64,000 bases of DNA from Hyphomicrobiales bacterium (GCA_013214705.1 JABSRZ010000008.1:124001-188000), one strand, 5' to 3'; shown: positions 38,301 through 47,218, counted from the first letter of the stretch. The notes: generated from the letters alone by a model not told the origin. A program made the numbers and translations.

Positions 38301-38807
38301 TTAGAATTGCAAGAAGCCGGGACGCGTTGGCACAACAGAAACCAGTTTAAAAGTTCCGTCACTCTTGATAAAAAAACTGAATGTATGGGGACCAAGATTA
38401 AAATACAGCCCTGCACCAGTAGTATTTTTATTTGTATGTGTGGTTTCTACAAAATATTCATGCAAATCAACGACACATGCTGGAGGAATTGACTTTGGAA
38501 GAGTTCTTTCGACATATTCTAACTTATACCCCAAGCCTGATTTCTTTTTCGGAAGCTTTGGCAATTGATGGCTAATTTCAATAATTTTAGCTGCAAGATC
38601 GTCAAAAACAGCTTCGCAATCACTGTTTTGACGGTTTACATAACTACTTTTCTTTATGTCTTCAATTTTTAAAATGATGGGTTTCAGTGGTGCTGGTATG
38701 ATGATTACTAATATAATAATCACTATCAAAACCGCTGCAACTATCACCCCACTTCCCCACAAATAAACTTTTAATACGATACCCATATATTTTGCTACGC
38801 TACCCAT
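38301..38807 (-). CDS. small membrane-anchored protein upstream of RTX gene
   Basis: A 168-residue protein with one long N-terminal transmembrane helix (about 13-40, rich in Val/Ile) and a soluble domain of about 125 residues containing two cysteines (SDCEAVF, PPACVVD). It ends 60 bases before the RTX start on the same strand, so it may be cotranscribed with the secretion operon. An AAGG ribosome site lies about 8 bases before ATG. The family is not recognised. Confidence 0.65.
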   Translation of the reverse strand: MGSVAKYMGIVLKVYLWGSGVIVAAVLIVIIILVIIIPAPLKPIILKIEDIKKSSYVNRQNSDCEAVFDDLAAKIIEISHQLPKLPKKKSGLGYKLEYVERTLPKSIPPACVVDLHEYFVETTHTNKNTTGAGLYFNLGPHTFSFFIKSDGTFKLVSVVPTRPGFLQF

Positions 38808-39963
38808 ACATTTAGCCTTAATCTTAAAAAAATAGAAGATAGTTTAATCAGCTTACTTCGCAAATTTCCATATTTTTTCTATCTCGCATTAGTATTTATC
38901 ACAAAATGAAACTGTTTTTTGATCACCAGTATTTAAGACTGCGCCCTTAATAAAAACACCCTTCAGTTCGGCAAGCATTCTGTTGGGACTGGCGTAAGAA
39001 ACGTCTGTTTGATAAATTCATCTAATTCCAGAAACAGCATCAAACCGCCTATTACGCTTCAACACACTCTTCCTTGATGTAATAACAAGAAAAATTAAAA
39101 ACCAAAACTAAATATAAATATTAGTATCAGATAGTATTAACGATAACTTAGTATTTTATCTACAAAGTGCAAATTCCACTCCCCATATTCTATATTCGTA
39201 TTGCAAATAATAAATATCTCTAGAAAACCAACCTATTTATTCATTTCGCCAATAAAATTAGATATACTTACTATCCAACCAACAATCAATTATTGATTCA
39301 TCTTATACCCAAAAATTTTAGTCATACGTCGTTAAAATATAACGCTTATTTATTTTGACTAAAGCTATTGCGATTTCCGCTCTTGTCGAGTTCCTACAAT
39401 ATAATTACAACACCGATATAAAAGTTTTCACTAAAAACTAGCGTATATGTACTTTACAGGAGTTTTACAACCTGCATTTTTCAAATGTAGAAACAGCCAT
39501 TATCGCCCGAAATATCTAATATTCTTCGCATAATCGTTGAACAATAAATAAAAAATGTAGTGAATTATAGTCTAGTTATGACTAATTAATTCTGCTAATA
39601 AATAAAAAAATTGATTTTAACTGTTGACAAATCGATTTTATATAGAATTTTATTTACTATACTTAAATAAACAGCGAGTAAGATTAAATTTGCAGATCCA
39701 TTTTTAATTGCCATCTGAAATGGCTAGTTTTTGTATTTGTGAACTTCAATCTCATTGCAATATTGGCAACAATACTCTTGATAGCGGTTCGGGCGTTGAC
39801 CAGATGACAGGTGGTCTAGGCGACGACATTTATTTTGTCGACAACTTAGTGGATATTCTCTGTTTCGCCATGAATTAGTACCACTTCAATGAAGCAGTTT
39901 TGCTGGTAGTCAGGAAGATGGATTTGACTATTTGAATTTTGTTTACCCGTTATGTGGCAAGGT
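38808..39963. other. 1.15-kb AT-rich gene-free stretch
   Basis: No gene longer than about 50 codons. It contains long runs of A/T words and an isolated RTX fragment on the plus strand (39721-39879). It probably carries the promoter of the RTX operon near its left end and the remains of a deleted RTX gene at its right end. I see no CRISPR or tRNA. Confidence 0.6.
39721..39879 (+). pseudogene. RTX repeat remnant
   Basis: A 52-codon plus-strand frame. Its second half encodes NNTLDSGSGVDQMTGGLGDD and then IYFVDN, a clear hemolysin-type nonapeptide run followed by the usual YxVDN strand, then stops. It is opposite in strand to the intact RTX gene and is not a copy of any of its blocks (MTGGLGDDIYFVDN is absent there). 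It is therefore the relic of another RTX gene. Confidence 0.75.
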
Positions 39964-41151
39964 CTAAGTGTTTTCCGATATTACAGGCTTTGATTCTAGA
40001 ATAGTCGTCGTTGCAGAAAATACTTTGCTTTGTGTGCCATCGATCATCAGTTTAATGAACATTTCATAGTTGGGTAAGTTCAATAAATTGATGCCCGAAA
40101 ACTCTCCGAACTGCTTTGCGATGAGTGGCGTATCAAACGCGCCTATACGAAAAGATATAACCGTACCTACATTGCCCAAAATGGCCTCTAGAATGGCTTT
40201 TTTGACCTGACCCGTGTGCTGGTGTGCCAATATCAATCCTAGCCGGTATTTGCGCAATTCTGAGAGAATTCCAGCAAAAGCAGATGAGGTGAAAGAATGA
40301 AATTCATCCGCATAAAGAAAATAAGGTTTTCTATCAGTTTCGGGTATATTTTGACGGCTGTAGGCAGCGTGGCCAATACTAGAAACAATCAGACCACCAA
40401 GGATGTTAGAAATGTCTGAACCAAGTTTGCCTTTCGATAGGTTCACAATGAGAAACTTTCCTTCATCCATCAGCTTTCTGAATTTCAATGGAATTTCGGG
40501 TTCACAAATGGCCTTGCGCACTAAAGGGTGTGACAGAAACCCGCCAAGTTTGTTGGCGATCGGTGCAACTCCATCGGCGGCCCCTTTGTAATTCATCGAT
40601 GGGAATTCTTTGGTCCAAAATTCCTTTACATGCGGATCTTTGATTTTGGATAATTTCGCGAGACGGAATTCCTTGTTGAGGAACATTGGCATAATGCCTC
40701 GGATATTTGAATTCGGGCTTTCAAGCAACGCTAAAATGGCAAATCGCAACAAATGTTCCATGCGTGCACCCCATGCATCTGACCATTGCTGTTTTAAAGT
40801 GTCGATGAGACCTGAAGCGATGAGGGGACGATATTCTGCTGAAACATAGGGCAAAGGATTGTAGCCATAGGGACAATCTGGATCAGCAACATTCCAGTAA
40901 ATTTGATCAGGTCCTGCAATTGCAGATACTTGCTCAGCCAAGTCACCATGCGGGTCAATCAGGCAAAATCCCTGGCCGCGTGCAATATCTTGTTTAATCA
41001 TATTAAAAAGTAAAGTGGTCTTGCCTGTCCCGGTTTGACCAATCACATACATATGTAGAAATCGATCCGTCAGACGAATGCCAAAAACACGTTGGCGGTA
41101 CCGTCCCAGTGATGTTCCAATTCCGGATAAGCTATTGTCTGAAAAATGCAT
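39964..41151 (-). CDS. VirD4/TraD-like P-loop ATPase, short form
   Basis: A 395-residue ATPase with N-terminal Walker A VIGQTGTGKTTLLFN (Gly38-Thr46), FCLIDPHGDLAEQV, Walker B PYFLYADEFHSF near residue 287 and LRKYRLGLILAHQHTGQ. It represents the cytosolic part of a type IV coupling protein or HerA-like DNA pump without a membrane domain. It shares domain order with the 697-residue ATPase at 27714 but is clearly a different lineage. Neighbouring genes (DUF3768, RuvC-like, XRE) suggest a plasmid or integrative-element backbone. Confidence 0.85.
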   Translation of the reverse strand: MHFSDNSLSGIGTSLGRYRQRVFGIRLTDRFLHMYVIGQTGTGKTTLLFNMIKQDIARGQGFCLIDPHGDLAEQVSAIAGPDQIYWNVADPDCPYGYNPLPYVSAEYRPLIASGLIDTLKQQWSDAWGARMEHLLRFAILALLESPNSNIRGIMPMFLNKEFRLAKLSKIKDPHVKEFWTKEFPSMNYKGAADGVAPIANKLGGFLSHPLVRKAICEPEIPLKFRKLMDEGKFLIVNLSKGKLGSDISNILGGLIVSSIGHAAYSRQNIPETDRKPYFLYADEFHSFTSSAFAGILSELRKYRLGLILAHQHTGQVKKAILEAILGNVGTVISFRIGAFDTPLIAKQFGEFSGINLLNLPNYEMFIKLMIDGTQSKVFSATTTILESKPVISENT

Positions 41152-41250
41152 GTATCAATTTTCCAACATTTTCAGAATAATTAAAGGACCCCGCAAAACA
41201 GAAAACCAACGTTTGATTTTATCGGAAAATAACCAAAATATTACAAAAGA

Positions 41251-41280
41251 AAAGCCCGCCAATATTTGGCGGGCTTTATT
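41251..41280. terminator. strong bidirectional terminator
   Basis: A 12-bp perfect stem AAAGCCCGCCAA/TTGGCGGGCTTT (41251-41262 and 41266-41277) with a 3-base loop. It lies after the DUF3768 stop and before the ATPase start, so the ATPase has a separate promoter. Confidence 0.9.
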
Positions 41281-41306
41281 GGTTTGGAATGGTGATGTTC
41301 TGGCCA

Positions 41307-41837
41307 TCAATATTCACTGGCCAACATTATAGTCAGCACACGATGGGTGATCTTTGGATTTGCCGGATCCGGTGAAAGCATGCTCATCGACTGATCATAT
41401 GTATCGATTTTCCAAAACAGTTTTTCGCCTTGGAGATCAATAGCCCCGAAATCATGTTCCTGGTAAGGATCATTATCTTCGGAAAATTGATCAAAAGTGG
41501 CAACAGCGAAGCAGGCGGCTTCAATAAACTTGTCGCCTAATGCCTTTAGACCGGATGTAATGAGAACAGTTGAATTATCCCTTTCACCGCTGCGCAAAGC
41601 ATCATTTAAAAAACGAATGCATTTCTTGCGGAATTCCAAATCCAGTTCCCAAACTACTTCAGTATCTTTGCCACATTTATCGCAGATATAATGTTTCAAG
41701 ACAGGTTTGGGTTTTTTGCTCTTGATCGCAATATTCCACTCTGCCCAAGCGTCCCAGACCGCATTTCGCGATCCACAGGCGTTGCATGTTGGATATGCGC
41801 CGACAACATTGGAAACATTTTTTTTATTCTTACCCAT
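41307..41837 (-). CDS. DUF3768 protein with N-terminal zinc-ribbon-like motif
   Basis: A 176-residue protein. The C-terminal half has the DUF3768 signature: FLNDALRSG, FDQFSEDNDPYQEHDFGAID, FWKIDTYDQS and HRVLTIMLASEY. The N-terminal part has two Cys pairs, CNACGSRNAVWDAWAEWN and ICDKCGKDTE, probably a zinc ribbon. DUF3768 genes are common on alphaproteobacterial plasmids and genomic islands; the function is unknown. ATG at 41837 follows AAGGAG by 7 bases; the longer frame from 41885 lacks a site. Confidence 0.88.
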   Translation of the reverse strand: MGKNKKNVSNVVGAYPTCNACGSRNAVWDAWAEWNIAIKSKKPKPVLKHYICDKCGKDTEVVWELDLEFRKKCIRFLNDALRSGERDNSTVLITSGLKALGDKFIEAACFAVATFDQFSEDNDPYQEHDFGAIDLQGEKLFWKIDTYDQSMSMLSPDPANPKITHRVLTIMLASEY

Positions 41838-42031
41838 GACACTCTCCTTCAGCTGGGTGGCCGCCCGAAACCATTTCAGGCGCACCCAATTAAAGGGGAG
41901 ATAGCAATGTACTGACTAATGCCACTGTATCACGCCGTGGTTTTGAAAATAGGAGCCCCGAATTCCGGATTTTAAAACAAAGCCGATATGCAAGTTTGCC
42001 AGTCCCCTCTCGACAATCATTTAATCGATAA

Positions 42032-42499
42032 TCACAAACGATCTTCGCCCTTGGCGATCAACGCCATGGAAAGAGCTTCGAAATAAATAGTGTTGCGCGG
42101 TTCTGGCTGCCAAGATTTTCGTGCTTGTGGCACCCAATTCTTTATTTGTGGAAAGCGATCAGACAAGGCTTCGGCTTCCAGATATTTGTTTTTATAATTT
42201 TGTTGTCGAACTATGGCGATATCAACAACGTCTGCATTTTTGGCGACAAGTGCAATCGCATGGATGCGGCGTATAGTTTTTTGACTTTTGCGAGAGCGCA
42301 TCCCGACATTTTCGGTCACTATGACATTGGGTTCCAAATCGGTGATCCAATCGGATATTTTTTCGCGGGCATTCTTGGGACTGTCGCTGGCTTTTTTCGA
42401 AAGTTGCCAATCCTTCAAATCATCACCAACCATCAAAACGTACCCCAACCGACCGTAGGCCACAGCAACAGCCAATAACCGCAGTCGATCAGGTCTCAT
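42032..42499 (-). CDS. RuvC-like (RNase H-fold) nuclease-like protein
   Basis: About 155 residues. The first strand (LLAVAVAYGRLGYVLM), a second conserved acidic strand (VIVTENVGMRSR) and the C-terminal region (NTIYFEALSMALI) follow the RuvC/RNase H-fold layout. The first acidic residue is replaced by neutral ones, so activity is uncertain. Starts at 42499, 42508 or 42532 are possible; 42499 overlaps the XRE stop by 11 bases and has GAGG close by. It is probably in one operon with the XRE gene upstream. Confidence 0.55.
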   Translation of the reverse strand: MRPDRLRLLAVAVAYGRLGYVLMVGDDLKDWQLSKKASDSPKNAREKISDWITDLEPNVIVTENVGMRSRKSQKTIRRIHAIALVAKNADVVDIAIVRQQNYKNKYLEAEALSDRFPQIKNWVPQARKSWQPEPRNTIYFEALSMALIAKGEDRL

Positions 42500-42839
42500 A
42501 ATCCTCGTCATTATAGGATTGCAGGCGCTCAAACAAATCGTTCAGTGTGTGTGACCGGTTGAAATTCTCCAACTCGCTGTCTTTTCCTTCAGGCAGACTG
42601 TTCAGGCGATCGCAAAGTTCAACTTTCACTTCATCAAAAATACTATCAAACAAGCTTTCAAATGATTTCCCATAGATAAACGACAGTGTGCAGACTTCTC
42701 TGACTGAAGGAACGAGCTTTCCAGTTTCCATCATTGACATTTTGGTTGGGCTTATACCCAACAGATAGGCACAGTCCTGTTGTTTGAGTCCCGACTCTCG
42801 GCGCGCCACTTTGAGATCCAATGCAAATATCTTTTCCAT
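42489..42839 (-). CDS. XRE-family HTH regulator
   Basis: A 116-residue protein with an N-terminal helix-turn-helix (about 8-62): KVARRESGLKQQDCAYLLGI followed by SPTKMSMMETGK. The C-terminal half is helical and acidic. The start at 42839 has no clear ribosome site. A 7-bp inverted repeat about 80 bases upstream is a candidate operator. Divergent orientation to the recombinase operon suggests it regulates both itself and the recombinase. Confidence 0.85.
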   Translation of the reverse strand: MEKIFALDLKVARRESGLKQQDCAYLLGISPTKMSMMETGKLVPSVREVCTLSFIYGKSFESLFDSIFDEVKVELCDRLNSLPEGKDSELENFNRSHTLNDLFERLQSYNDEDYET

Positions 42840-43157
42840 AATAATTTTGTTAAAGAACTGCTAAATGTCTGGTCATATTAGTGCGCGTACATGTCTTAAA
42901 AAAGAAGCCCCGACATTTGGATAATATAAGTTATCCAGACACACCTCCCACCATCTCTATATTATGTTAATCTGAAGGAAAACGGAATGGTAAAACCATT
43001 CCGATCAACACAATACAGACATGGTGGTTTATCTAAACTACAATACCAAAGGCCTGTTTTAGCCTACCCTCGCAATAAGTCAGCACAAGAAGTCCCCAAT
43101 TTATGAATAAATGCTAGGGTTCCTAGCGTTGCGCCATGGGCCGGATAAACTGCGCCG
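42840..43157. other. regulatory spacer between XRE gene and recombinase unit
   Basis: 318 bases between divergent transcription units. It holds the 42918-42937 inverted repeat, several A/T-rich possible -10 elements (tatattatg near 42960) and no gene. It is the probable control region for both directions. Confidence 0.55.
42918..42937. promoter_or_regulatory. candidate operator: TGGATAA-6-TTATCCA
   Basis: A perfect 7-bp inverted repeat separated by TATAAG, 79 bases upstream of the XRE start. Size and position suit an XRE repressor operator overlapping a TATAAG-type -10 element. Confidence 0.5.
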
Positions 43158-43304
43158 ATGGATAAAGATAAACATCTGGAGACACACCTGCGTCACTGTG
43201 CAAGAAACCACAAGCGTTTGTTGCGTGAAGGCCTTTGGCTTTGGGAAGATTCGCCAAATACTGAGGATTTGCTAGAGTCCGATGATATCCCAGATGTTTT
43301 ATGA
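43158..43304 (+). CDS. 48-aa protein coupled to serine recombinase
   Basis: A short frame, rich in charged residues (THLRHCARNHKRLLREGLWL, then an acidic tail), whose TGA stop overlaps the recombinase ATG (ATGA at 43301-43304). The coupling and the helical, amphipathic composition support a real gene. There is no good ribosome site. It could be a recombination-directionality or regulatory peptide, but that is a guess from position. Confidence 0.5.
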   Translation: MDKDKHLETHLRHCARNHKRLLREGLWLWEDSPNTEDLLESDDIPDVL

Positions 43305-44881
43305 AATATTTCGTTTATTGCCGAAAATCACAGGAATCCGATGATCGACAAACCCTGTCTTTGGAAAGCCAACAGCAGGAAGTTGATCAGTTGATTGCCA
43401 GCGAATCTGTTGAAATTGTAGACACCTATGTTGAAGCCTTCAGCGCCAAATCACCCGGCAGGCCATTGTTTAATGAAATGCTTGACCGTATTGAGCGTGG
43501 TGAAGCTGACGGCATCATTGCCTGGCATCCAGACCGTTTGGCACGCAATTCAATGGATGGCGGACGAATTATTTATTTATTGGATCAAGGCAAGCTCAAC
43601 GACATGAAATTCTGTTCCTATAGTTTTGAAAATAGCTCGCAGGGAAAATTCATGCTCAATATTATTTTTGGTTATTCCAAATATTACGTCGACAGCCTTT
43701 CAGAAAACGTCAAACGTGGGCTGCGCACAAAACTCAAAAAAGGTTGGCTGCCAAACCGACCACCATTGGGTTATTTAAATTGCAAAAATACCGGAGAGAT
43801 TATTGTTGATTTCGAACATTTCAAAGCCGTACGTGGGATGTTCGAGCTGCTGCTAAGCGGTAAACACTCGGTAGCTTCAATTCACCGCATTGTTAGTCTT
43901 GATTGGGCATATAAAACGCCTGTACGCAAAAGGATTGGCGGAAAATCTCCGTCATTTTCGGGCATTCACCGTATTCTTGCAAATCCGTTTTACACTGGGT
44001 ATATCAAATGGAAGGGAAAAATTTACGATGGCGCTCATACACCCGTCATCAGTAAATCAGAATTCAAACAGGTCCAAGTTATTTTGGGCCTCGCCCCAAA
44101 AACTCGTCCCCAAAAATACGAATTCACCTATGCAGGCCTGTTAACCTGTGGCTCGTGCGGAAAAGCCATCACCGCCGAACGAAAACGCAAGCCCAGCGGA
44201 TTGGAATACATCTATTATCATTGCACACGAGTTCATACGTCGCCCAAATGCACTCAACCATCAATTGAGGAGAAACAGCTGACGGTGCAAATCAAAGCCA
44301 TTTTAAAACAAATATATTTGCCCAAGAAAATTGCTGATTGGCTACTACATCAAATCGAAAATTCCTTTAAAGGGTTCGATCAAGGTCAGGAAAATAATCT
44401 GAAACGTCATGATCGTGCAGTTGCGCAGTTAGAACAGCAAATTTCAACTCTGACTGATCTGCGTGTTCGCGATATGCTTACCGATCAGGAATTTGAAACC
44501 AAACGCAATCTTCTTCGTTTGGAATTTGATGCGGCGGTCGAAAAACGTGATAAAATTCAGTCTCAGAAAATTACGTTCGAACCCGTCAGATTTCTCATAT
44601 TACTGTGCAACAAAGCCGAATCTTGGTTTTCTATAGCAGATCAACCGACCAAGCAAAAACTGCTCAGAATCATATGTTCGAACCTGCAGTTAGTTGACAA
44701 AAAAGTCATATTTGAAGCCGCGAAACCATTCATGGAGATTCATGATTTGGGCGAATCTCTAATTCAGCGGGGTGAAGTAGACGTTGTTCGAACCCAAATC
44801 TATATTTCTGATGATGAAATCGAAAAAATGGAGAATCTTCTAGACAATTTGGCACACCAGGGTATGTGGCCGGATGTATAA
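43301..44881 (+). CDS. large serine recombinase
   Basis: A 526-residue integrase of the large-serine family. The resolvase domain (about 1-145) has YCRKSQESDDRQTLSLESQ with catalytic Ser10 and IIAWHPDRLARNSMDGG; the recombinase domain (about 150-260) has KKGWLPNRPPLGYLNC; a zinc ribbon lies at about 284-321 (CGSCGK and YYHC..C). A coiled coil (about 370-415) and a C-terminal tail follow. The tail starts with RGEVDVVRT (44767-44795), a sequence that recurs with different downstream tails at 45390 and 50692. It probably integrates or excises the surrounding element. Confidence 0.95.
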   Translation: MKYFVYCRKSQESDDRQTLSLESQQQEVDQLIASESVEIVDTYVEAFSAKSPGRPLFNEMLDRIERGEADGIIAWHPDRLARNSMDGGRIIYLLDQGKLNDMKFCSYSFENSSQGKFMLNIIFGYSKYYVDSLSENVKRGLRTKLKKGWLPNRPPLGYLNCKNTGEIIVDFEHFKAVRGMFELLLSGKHSVASIHRIVSLDWAYKTPVRKRIGGKSPSFSGIHRILANPFYTGYIKWKGKIYDGAHTPVISKSEFKQVQVILGLAPKTRPQKYEFTYAGLLTCGSCGKAITAERKRKPSGLEYIYYHCTRVHTSPKCTQPSIEEKQLTVQIKAILKQIYLPKKIADWLLHQIENSFKGFDQGQENNLKRHDRAVAQLEQQISTLTDLRVRDMLTDQEFETKRNLLRLEFDAAVEKRDKIQSQKITFEPVRFLILLCNKAESWFSIADQPTKQKLLRIICSNLQLVDKKVIFEAAKPFMEIHDLGESLIQRGEVDVVRTQIYISDDEIEKMENLLDNLAHQGMWPDV

Positions 44882-44904
44882 TCACATTAATTAGGAACTG
44901 GCAT

Positions 44905-45301
44905 TAAAAAAACCCCGACACTAATCGCATCGAGGTTTATGTTTATGGAATTCTCTTACCGCCACACTCTTCCTAGTTCCTCATACTTTTTGTAGCTTAA
45001 CGTTTGCACGCAGCCACCAGTCGTTTGAACTCCGTCGAATTCATCGTTACTGGGAGAGACCCAAGGTAGTACCACCGAGCGACAAACTCGAGGTATTCAC
45101 AACGTCACAATGACGTGAAGAGGTGACCACAAGCTTCGGATGTGTTTCCGCATGTGATAGCGGTGTACTTAAACAATCTTTGACAAGTGGAAAACTAAAC
45201 TCTTTCCTTATTACTTGATCACATTTTCCTTAGCTATGTGTGAGGGTTTATTAACCCATTAAGCGCATATACCGGTCCGGGGTCGCCGTTCCAAGAACTC
45301 C
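44905..45301 (-). ncRNA. large structured RNA, copy A (~396 nt)
   Basis: On the minus strand this is homologous end to end with copy B (52490-52896). Conserved blocks include GGAGTTCTTGGAACGGCGAC (5' end), CCTCACACATAGCTAAGG, CTACCTTGGGTCTCTCCCAG, GTTCAAACGACTGGTGG and AAGTATGAGGAACTAGGAAG near the 3' end. Hairpins are kept while sequences change: CGAG/CTCG here, CGGG/CCCG in B. A terminator (cctcga/tcgggg plus seven Ts, about 44906-44935) ends it. No reading frame is shared. It converges with the recombinase, whose stop is 24 bases from its 3' end. Confidence 0.8.
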
Positions 45302-45713
45302 TACCTCTAACCTTACAGTAAAGTTGAGCATTATCAATTACCTAACAGATTAAAAGCGGGTGTTCTAGTTAGTTCCAAAATTGTATGTTGCGGGGAGACG
45401 TGAACGTTGTTCGAACCCATTCGCCCATTTCTGATGGCAAAAGCAGTCCATCGGAAGTTTCTAAGCTTTTCAATTTTTGTTCGGATACTGATATTCAAAA
45501 ACTTTCAATGAAAATCAAAGACATTTCGATTGACCTAGGCTGTTAGAATACGCAATTGAATTCTAAAATATAGGAGGCACGAGTTTATATATAGAATCAG
45601 ATTTGTTCTATATTTGCTAAATATAACAATGTGTTGTATAATATGAACAGATTTCCCGAGTTGAATTTGGGAGTAGTAATTGTGCTACCTCAAACACAAC
45701 TTAGGAGAAAATT
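45302..45713. other. spacer with RNA-A upstream region and recombinase ghost
   Basis: Homology to the RNA-B promoter side continues to about 45341 (ATTGATAAT on the minus strand). Then come the 29-bp core and 51-codon recombinase tail (45390-45546) and a 40-bp flank shared with 51037-51081 (ttagaatacgcaattg). Nothing else is seen before the ribosome site of the next gene. Confidence 0.6.
45391..45546 (+). pseudogene. ghost C-terminal tail of a serine recombinase, copy 1
   Basis: An open frame of 51 codons plus stop that begins with RGDVNVVRT, aligning with RGEVDVVRT of the intact recombinase. It continues with its own tail ending in KIKDISIDLGC. No recombinase homology precedes it. It matches copy 2 (50693-50848) codon for codon in length, with about 70 percent nucleotide identity, and both frames remain open, so they are not randomly decayed. 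Confidence 0.75.
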
Positions 45714-45956
45714 ATGTTGAAAATTCCAAAGACTTTGGAGAAGTGGTTATACAGTTATACAGCTTTATGTATATTTTTTACGGTTATCGTAGCCTGTATT
45801 CTCACACTTTTTAGACCTCTGTTTCCGCATGGATGGTCTCAATATTTCCCTCTAGTCATTGCATGGCTGACGGTATTTATTTTATCGACAGGGGTTCTTC
45901 CGCTCTTTGTTATTGGCGCAGGACATCTATTCTTTTGTGACGACGAAAACATCTGA
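45714..45956 (+). CDS. small two-helix membrane protein
   Basis: An 80-residue protein with two transmembrane helices (about 14-35 and 44-72) and a short acidic C-terminus. TTAGGAG lies 7 bases before ATG and a terminator hairpin follows the stop, so this looks like a real single-gene unit. Family unknown. Confidence 0.65.
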   Translation: MLKIPKTLEKWLYSYTALCIFFTVIVACILTLFRPLFPHGWSQYFPLVIAWLTVFILSTGVLPLFVIGAGHLFFCDDENI

Positions 45957-45976
45957 TGTTTTTCGACAAAAACACC

Positions 45977-46015
45977 AAAACACCCACTTTGTTGACTCGA
46001 GGAGGGTGTTTTCTT
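45977..46015 (+). terminator. terminator after small membrane protein gene
   Basis: Stem AAAACACCC (45977-45985) with GGGTGTTTT (46004-46012), an 18-base loop, ending in T-rich sequence. Confidence 0.7.
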
Positions 46016-46044
46016 ATATTGGAAACACAACCATTGGAGGTAAA

Positions 46045-46512
46045 ATGACTGAACACATTGAGAAAGTAGCGCAACTAGACAATGTTCTAAAGTTCATCAT
46101 TAGCGAAAAGATGGATCAGTTTGCCATGGTTACAAACACCTCCATTTTGTGGTGGGCAACTGTAATAGTACTGGAAGCATCATTTATTGCTGGATTTGTC
46201 TTGAAAAGGGAGGAAATCAAACCGAGCAAATTTTTCACAACCGCCATTTCTTTGGGCGTTGTGTTTATTCTTTTGAGTGTCATATACGGCTTAAATATCC
46301 TGTGTTTTTTTATTAAGTTTCAAGACGAAATGCATGAATTGCTAAGAAGCGCAAAAATTGATGATACGATTTTTGACTCAGTTTTCGAACTTTCAATGTG
46401 GGCTATTTCACTAGGCGATCTTTCATTGGTAGTATTCTTAGTTTGTTTGGGATATGTCATTCGTTTTAAACTATCTAGGCATGCACCTACCAAAATGTTG
46501 CCTAATAAATAG
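46045..46512 (+). CDS. three-helix membrane protein, unknown
   Basis: A 155-residue protein with hydrophobic helices near 33-53, 65-90 and 120-142. ATG at 46045 follows TTGGAGG by 5 bases; the longer open frame back to 45907 overlaps the previous gene and terminator and is rejected. A 13-bp hairpin terminator follows. Family unknown; its likely place is the inner membrane. Confidence 0.65.
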   Translation: MTEHIEKVAQLDNVLKFIISEKMDQFAMVTNTSILWWATVIVLEASFIAGFVLKREEIKPSKFFTTAISLGVVFILLSVIYGLNILCFFIKFQDEMHELLRSAKIDDTIFDSVFELSMWAISLGDLSLVVFLVCLGYVIRFKLSRHAPTKMLPNK

Positions 46513-46551
46513 ATCCCTTCCAGATTTTTTTCAGGAGTACCACCGTCTAAA

Positions 46552-46583
46552 GTAAAAGAAGAGGCGTTCCCCTCTTCTTTTAC
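46552..46583. terminator. strong bidirectional hairpin terminator
   Basis: GTAAAAGAAGAGG (46552-46564) pairs perfectly with CCTCTTCTTTTAC (46571-46583). A-rich and T-rich arms make it work in both directions. Confidence 0.85.
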
Positions 46584-46801
46584 AAGGCTAAATGCACAAA
46601 TTTAAAAATCCGTCTGGTGGCCTAAGACCAGGGGTGATAAATCTTAGATTTATTCCTGTTCTAAAGTCCACTGGCGCGCACCATATTTTTCACTTTGACC
46701 TTGTAAAATTCATCTCCCCATCTCGCCGATTGGCAAGCTTTCAAACAGGCGCGACTTTTGAAAGTTGCGTTAATTGGCAATTAAATATTATGGGTGAGAA
46801 T

Positions 46802-47161
46802 ATGACTTTATCAGATGAGAAATTATTTAACGGTGTTATCGAATGGCAAGACATTACAATTGAAATCGATCAGCACGTTATTCATGCAGATGTAGGCATA
46901 ACAGGTATTTCGGTTAAGTCTTTAATACCAAAGAATGAGCCGCTACCAATAACCGAAACTGGTTTTAGGTCTATATTTCCATCACTCGAATCAGTGGAAT
47001 ATTACGGAGGTGTCGAAAATTATGTTGTTTCATATCTCAACCATGAAGCCTCAAAACCAGAATGGGAACGTACAAAAAAACGGTTACAGCATGAGCAAAT
47101 AGAGCAGTCCAAAATTGACGATGCTTCAAAACAAATCGATATGTTTGGTGGTGTGTTATGA
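46802..47161 (+). CDS. plasmid/island-type accessory protein
   Basis: A 119-residue protein. LPITETGFRSIFPSLESVEY, then GGVENYVVSYLNHEASKPEW and a C-terminal SKQIDMFGG resemble a family of small proteins common on alphaproteobacterial plasmids and genomic islands (TGYRSHF-type); the function is unknown. Start ATG at 46802 has GGTGAG 5 bases upstream (46790 is an alternative). The frame stays open back to 46592 but with no ribosome site. Its stop overlaps the ATG of a truncated downstream gene. Confidence 0.6.
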   Translation: MTLSDEKLFNGVIEWQDITIEIDQHVIHADVGITGISVKSLIPKNEPLPITETGFRSIFPSLESVEYYGGVENYVVSYLNHEASKPEWERTKKRLQHEQIEQSKIDDASKQIDMFGGVL

Positions 47162-47218
47162 GCAATACTAAAGTAAATTATAGTGAGTTCATAAGTGACA
47201 ATTCTTGGACGGTAAAAT
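47158..47218 (+). pseudogene. truncated 5' end of a downstream gene
   Basis: ATG overlapping the previous stop (ATGA at 47158-47161) opens a frame of only 18 codons (SNTKVNYSEFISDNSWTVK). Coupled starts like this usually begin a full gene, so this one appears to have been cut off by a deletion or by sequence replacement. Confidence 0.4.

Noticed and set aside
26377-45300. Complete integrative conjugative element bounded by tRNA-Leu
   Set aside because: No intact tyrosine integrase beside tRNA-Leu, no relaxase or mating-pore genes, and no second tRNA-Leu 3' copy to the right within the window.
44905-45301. tmRNA, RNase P RNA or group II intron as identity of the structured RNA
   Set aside because: No tag-peptide frame or tRNA-like ends, no RNase P core sequence, and no domain V-like hairpin or reverse transcriptase.
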